6,841 nucleotides of DNA from Candidatus Bathyarchaeum sp. (lineage in GTDB: Archaea > Thermoproteota > Bathyarchaeia > Bathyarchaeales > Bathyarchaeaceae), in assembly GCA_004376385.1 (NCBI GenBank), contig SOJY01000241.1:1-6841 (forward strand), given 5' to 3'. The translations under genes and the position numbers were made by a program. Below, piece after piece: positions 5,429-6,841 of this stretch. A model generated the notes under the pieces. It was not told where the DNA came from, ran no database searches, and saw only the letters and a list, made by a program, of their open reading frames with translations. Each line of letters starts with the position of its first letter. Position 1 is the first letter of the stretch.

Positions 5429-6044
5429 ACTCATCTTCTTCAGTTGTCTTGCTGTCACCTGAAGCCAAAGTCTCAAAGTCAGCTTCTCCCTCGGCATAAC
5501 CTGCAGCAATCAAAGTGTCGCCTGCTTTAATCATTGTGTCTGGACGGGGTCGCAACCACCAGTTGCCTCTTCTGATAACCAGCACCCACATGCCTGTCTC
5601 CTCTTGGATTTGGGCTTCTCGAATCTTCTTTCCCACCAACGTGGAAGTCTCTGAAACGGTAACCTTGGTTACTGTTTCTTCAGCCTCCTCTATTACAAGT
5701 TTCAAGATGGGGTGGGGTTCCAGTCCTCTCAGTACGACGTCAGCTATTTCCATTGCTGCATCCGCTATCTCCTCTGTGACTACGCCCAACCTAATTAGAC
5801 CAAGGAAGTCTTTGGATTCTTCTGGTGTAAAGCCGCTGGACAAAACTAGTCGCTCAAATTCTGTGTGGAGGTTGTCCATGTGATTTTCTAGGGCTTCAAC
5901 TTCTTCAGCTAACGCTTGGCTGTTAAGGAGGAGAGAGGAGTATGCGAGATCAATCATGAGTTCAGAGGTGTCCTTTAGAAACACGAGTTTGTCAACGATT
6001 TTCTTGAAGTGCTCTTCAGTTATGGACACTGATTTTTCCCTCAC
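5427..6044 (-). CDS. PhoU-like / TrkA-C (RCK_C) regulatory protein, downstream paralogue
   Basis: A soluble protein of 205 residues that is probably a regulatory subunit for a cation transporter or channel. Residues about 10-118 form a PhoU-like helical bundle with acidic E/DxxxD-type patterns (KDTSELMIDLAYS at 24-36, EEIADAAMEIAD at 91-102) that in PhoU proteins can bind metal. Residues about 122-195 form a TrkA-C/RCK_C ligand-binding domain (STLVGKKIREAQI, then GMWVLVIRRG at 151-160 and GDTLIAAG at 175-182), a fold that binds small ligands in K+ channel and transporter regulators. The tail is acidic (TTEEDE). The GTG start shares GTGA with the stop of the upstream paralogue, implying translational coupling. 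A second in-frame GTG at 6029, behind the purine-rich GGAGTGAGGGA, is a credible alternative start that removes five residues. It lies convergent to mgtE. Databases often call such proteins potassium channel proteins, but no membrane segment is present. Confidence 0.83.
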   Translation of the reverse strand: MREKSVSITEEHFKKIVDKLVFLKDTSELMIDLAYSSLLLNSQALAEEVEALENHMDNLHTEFERLVLSSGFTPEESKDFLGLIRLGVVTEEIADAAMEIADVVLRGLEPHPILKLVIEEAEETVTKVTVSETSTLVGKKIREAQIQEETGMWVLVIRRGNWWLRPRPDTMIKAGDTLIAAGYAEGEADFETLASGDSKTTEEDE

Positions 6045-6646
6045 TCCATCTTTTTCAGTTTACCAGACGCTATTGCCTTCAGTTCATCGATGCCATGAGG
6101 TGCTCCTCTTGCAATTAAAACGTCACCTTCCACAATCCGCTCTTCATCATCAGGGTCTATGGTCCACTCTTGATGTCGCCGAATAGCTATTACGTCAACT
6201 CCTATTTTGGCGGCTAACTCTAAGTCTCCAAGTTTTTTGTTGACGAGGATTGAATCTGGTTTGACTATTGCTCGTGCCAATCGTTCTTCAACTTGTTCGA
6301 ATGCCTTTCTGACGATGGGGTGGATTCCAATCTCTTTTAGAACAATGGTTGCTATGTCCGCGGCTGCGTCCGAGATTTTGTTGGTGGCTGCTGCCACGGT
6401 TGTCACTGCGATGAGGTGCTGAGCGTCTTCTGCGTCCCTCGCTGCCAGCATGGTGTTCATGTTTATGATGTAATCTAGGTAGTCTACCCTTTTTTCGAGT
6501 TCCATGACCTCTTCAGCGAGTTCATGGCTGTTGAAAAGGGCTGCTGAATACGCTAGATCGATCATTATCTCTGACACGTCCTTCATTTCAGTGAGAGCTT
6601 CGCGAACAGAGATAGGTCTATACTCAATTTTACCTGATTCTGCCAA
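6041..6646 (-). CDS. PhoU-like / TrkA-C (RCK_C) regulatory protein, upstream paralogue
   Basis: This 201-residue protein has the same architecture as the gene after it. A PhoU-like bundle covers about 12-125 (KDVSEIMIDLAYSAALFNS at 22-40, AEEVMELEKR, NKISDAAADIATIVL at 89-103), and a TrkA-C domain covers about 126-196 (SILVNKKLGDLEL, VDVIAIRRHQEW at 150-161, EGDVLIARG at 173-181). The two share long runs in the first helices and are clearly tandem duplicates, but their ligand-domain loops differ, so they may form a heteromeric sensor or bind different ligands. The start is TTG at 6646: an in-frame TAA lies 15 bp upstream, GGGAG precedes the TTG by ten bases, and the next ATG would cut into the first conserved helix. 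A probable partner is the nearby MgtE transporter; a separate K+ channel elsewhere in the genome remains possible. Confidence 0.83.
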   Translation of the reverse strand: MAESGKIEYRPISVREALTEMKDVSEIMIDLAYSAALFNSHELAEEVMELEKRVDYLDYIINMNTMLAARDAEDAQHLIAVTTVAAATNKISDAAADIATIVLKEIGIHPIVRKAFEQVEERLARAIVKPDSILVNKKLGDLELAAKIGVDVIAIRRHQEWTIDPDDEERIVEGDVLIARGAPHGIDELKAIASGKLKKME

Positions 6647-6702
6647 GCAGAGAAAACTCCCTTAGATCAATCATGTTGCACGCTATCAATTTACCGTGTC
6701 GA

Positions 6703-6709
6703 TACTATA
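6703..6709 (-). promoter_or_regulatory. Possible TATA box of the PhoU/TrkA-C pair
   Basis: The minus strand reads TATAGTA inside CATATAGTATC, centred about 60 bp before the TTG start, which predicts a leader of about 34 nt containing GGGAG. A second AT-rich candidate, ATTAAAAG, lies at about 6724-6731. The 109-bp gap after the upstream gene leaves room for a separate promoter. Confidence 0.35.
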
Positions 6710-6755
6710 TGATGACATGCAATCTTTTAATTCTATCGTAATAACCCGTTTTGCC

Positions 6756-6841
6756 TTACGAAATCAGGGTGAGTATTAGTCCAGAGGCTAGGGGCATGGT
6801 TAGGTTATCGTTTATGGGACTGGGGAGTCCTTCCACTAGCA
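6756..6841 (-). CDS. C-terminal fragment of a probable polyprenol/diacylglycerol/dolichol kinase-family membrane protein
   Basis: Only the last 27 codons and the TAA stop (6756-6758) lie in the window; the gene continues off the right edge. The visible end reads LVEGLPSPINDNLTMPLASG followed by a hydrophobic ILTLIS tail. The E-LP...(D/N)DNLT-PL-SG pattern is what I recall from the C-terminus of CTP-dependent lipid kinases (dolichol, phytol and diacylglycerol kinase-like, related to CDP-diglyceride synthases), which phosphorylate isoprenoid or glycerolipid alcohols at the membrane. That would fit archaeal isoprenoid lipid metabolism. The assignment rests on a short segment recognised from memory, so the exact substrate is open. 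It points the same way as the PhoU/TrkA-C pair, 109 bp upstream of it. Confidence 0.6.
   Translation of the reverse strand, partial: LVEGLPSPINDNLTMPLASGLILTLIS

Noticed and set aside
5515..5883. 122-codon plus-strand open frame opposite the downstream PhoU/TrkA-C gene
   Set aside because: It is a Ser/Thr-rich antisense shadow of a conserved gene with no independent support.
6769..6841. Plus-strand partial reading frame (GTG at 6769, ATG at 6796) running off the right edge
   Set aside because: The opposite strand in the same place encodes a recognisable conserved C-terminus ending in TAA, so the plus-strand frame is its shadow.
1..6841. CRISPR array, tRNA/rRNA gene, insertion sequence or transposase
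   Set aside because: No regularly spaced direct repeats, tRNA T-arm signature, rRNA stretch, transposase-like protein or terminal repeat pair was seen.

Overview
The window is archaeal. It encodes a complete transcription factor B (TFB, the archaeal TFIIB) and an NrpR-type winged-helix/DUF128 regulator. Its intergenic DNA is AT-rich, with TATA-like boxes and oligo-T terminators, and several genes appear to start with GTG or TTG. The gene mix (B12-binding radical SAM protein, SLC41-like MgtE, PhoU/TrkA-C proteins, CTP-dependent lipid kinase) would fit an uncultured TACK-type lineage such as Bathyarchaeia. That placement is a guess; only the domain Archaea is well supported.

Layout. Positions 13-2487 hold two minus-strand genes in one direction: a B12-binding-type radical SAM enzyme, then an NrpR-like regulator 42-60 bp downstream. 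A 404-bp divergent intergenic region (2488-2891) follows. It carries outward promoters, an 11-bp inverted repeat, several ACGTT-type palindromes and a perfect 8+4+8 palindrome overlapping the likely TATA box of the next gene. TFB lies on the plus strand at 2892-3800. Positions 3801-4187 are non-coding: T-rich terminators, a possible short transcription unit, and a long leader with a GAAA-capped hairpin before the next gene. An SLC41-like MgtE divalent-cation transporter ends at 5411. Only 15 bp beyond it, on the opposite strand, end two tandem PhoU/TrkA-C paralogues (6646 to 5427, overlapping each other by 4 bp). At the right edge is the C-terminal end of a minus-strand gene that reads like the polyprenol/diacylglycerol/dolichol kinase family.

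How the parts may work together. The two PhoU/TrkA-C proteins are soluble, ligand-sensing regulatory subunits by domain type and are probably gating or regulatory partners of the adjacent MgtE, forming a Mg2+ (or other cation) transport module. The radical SAM enzyme and the NrpR-like regulator form a possible operon whose substrate and effector cannot be read from sequence. The most interesting unexplained signals are the palindromes in the TFB promoter region and the structured mgtE leader, which contains a well-led, acidic, overlapping small reading frame.
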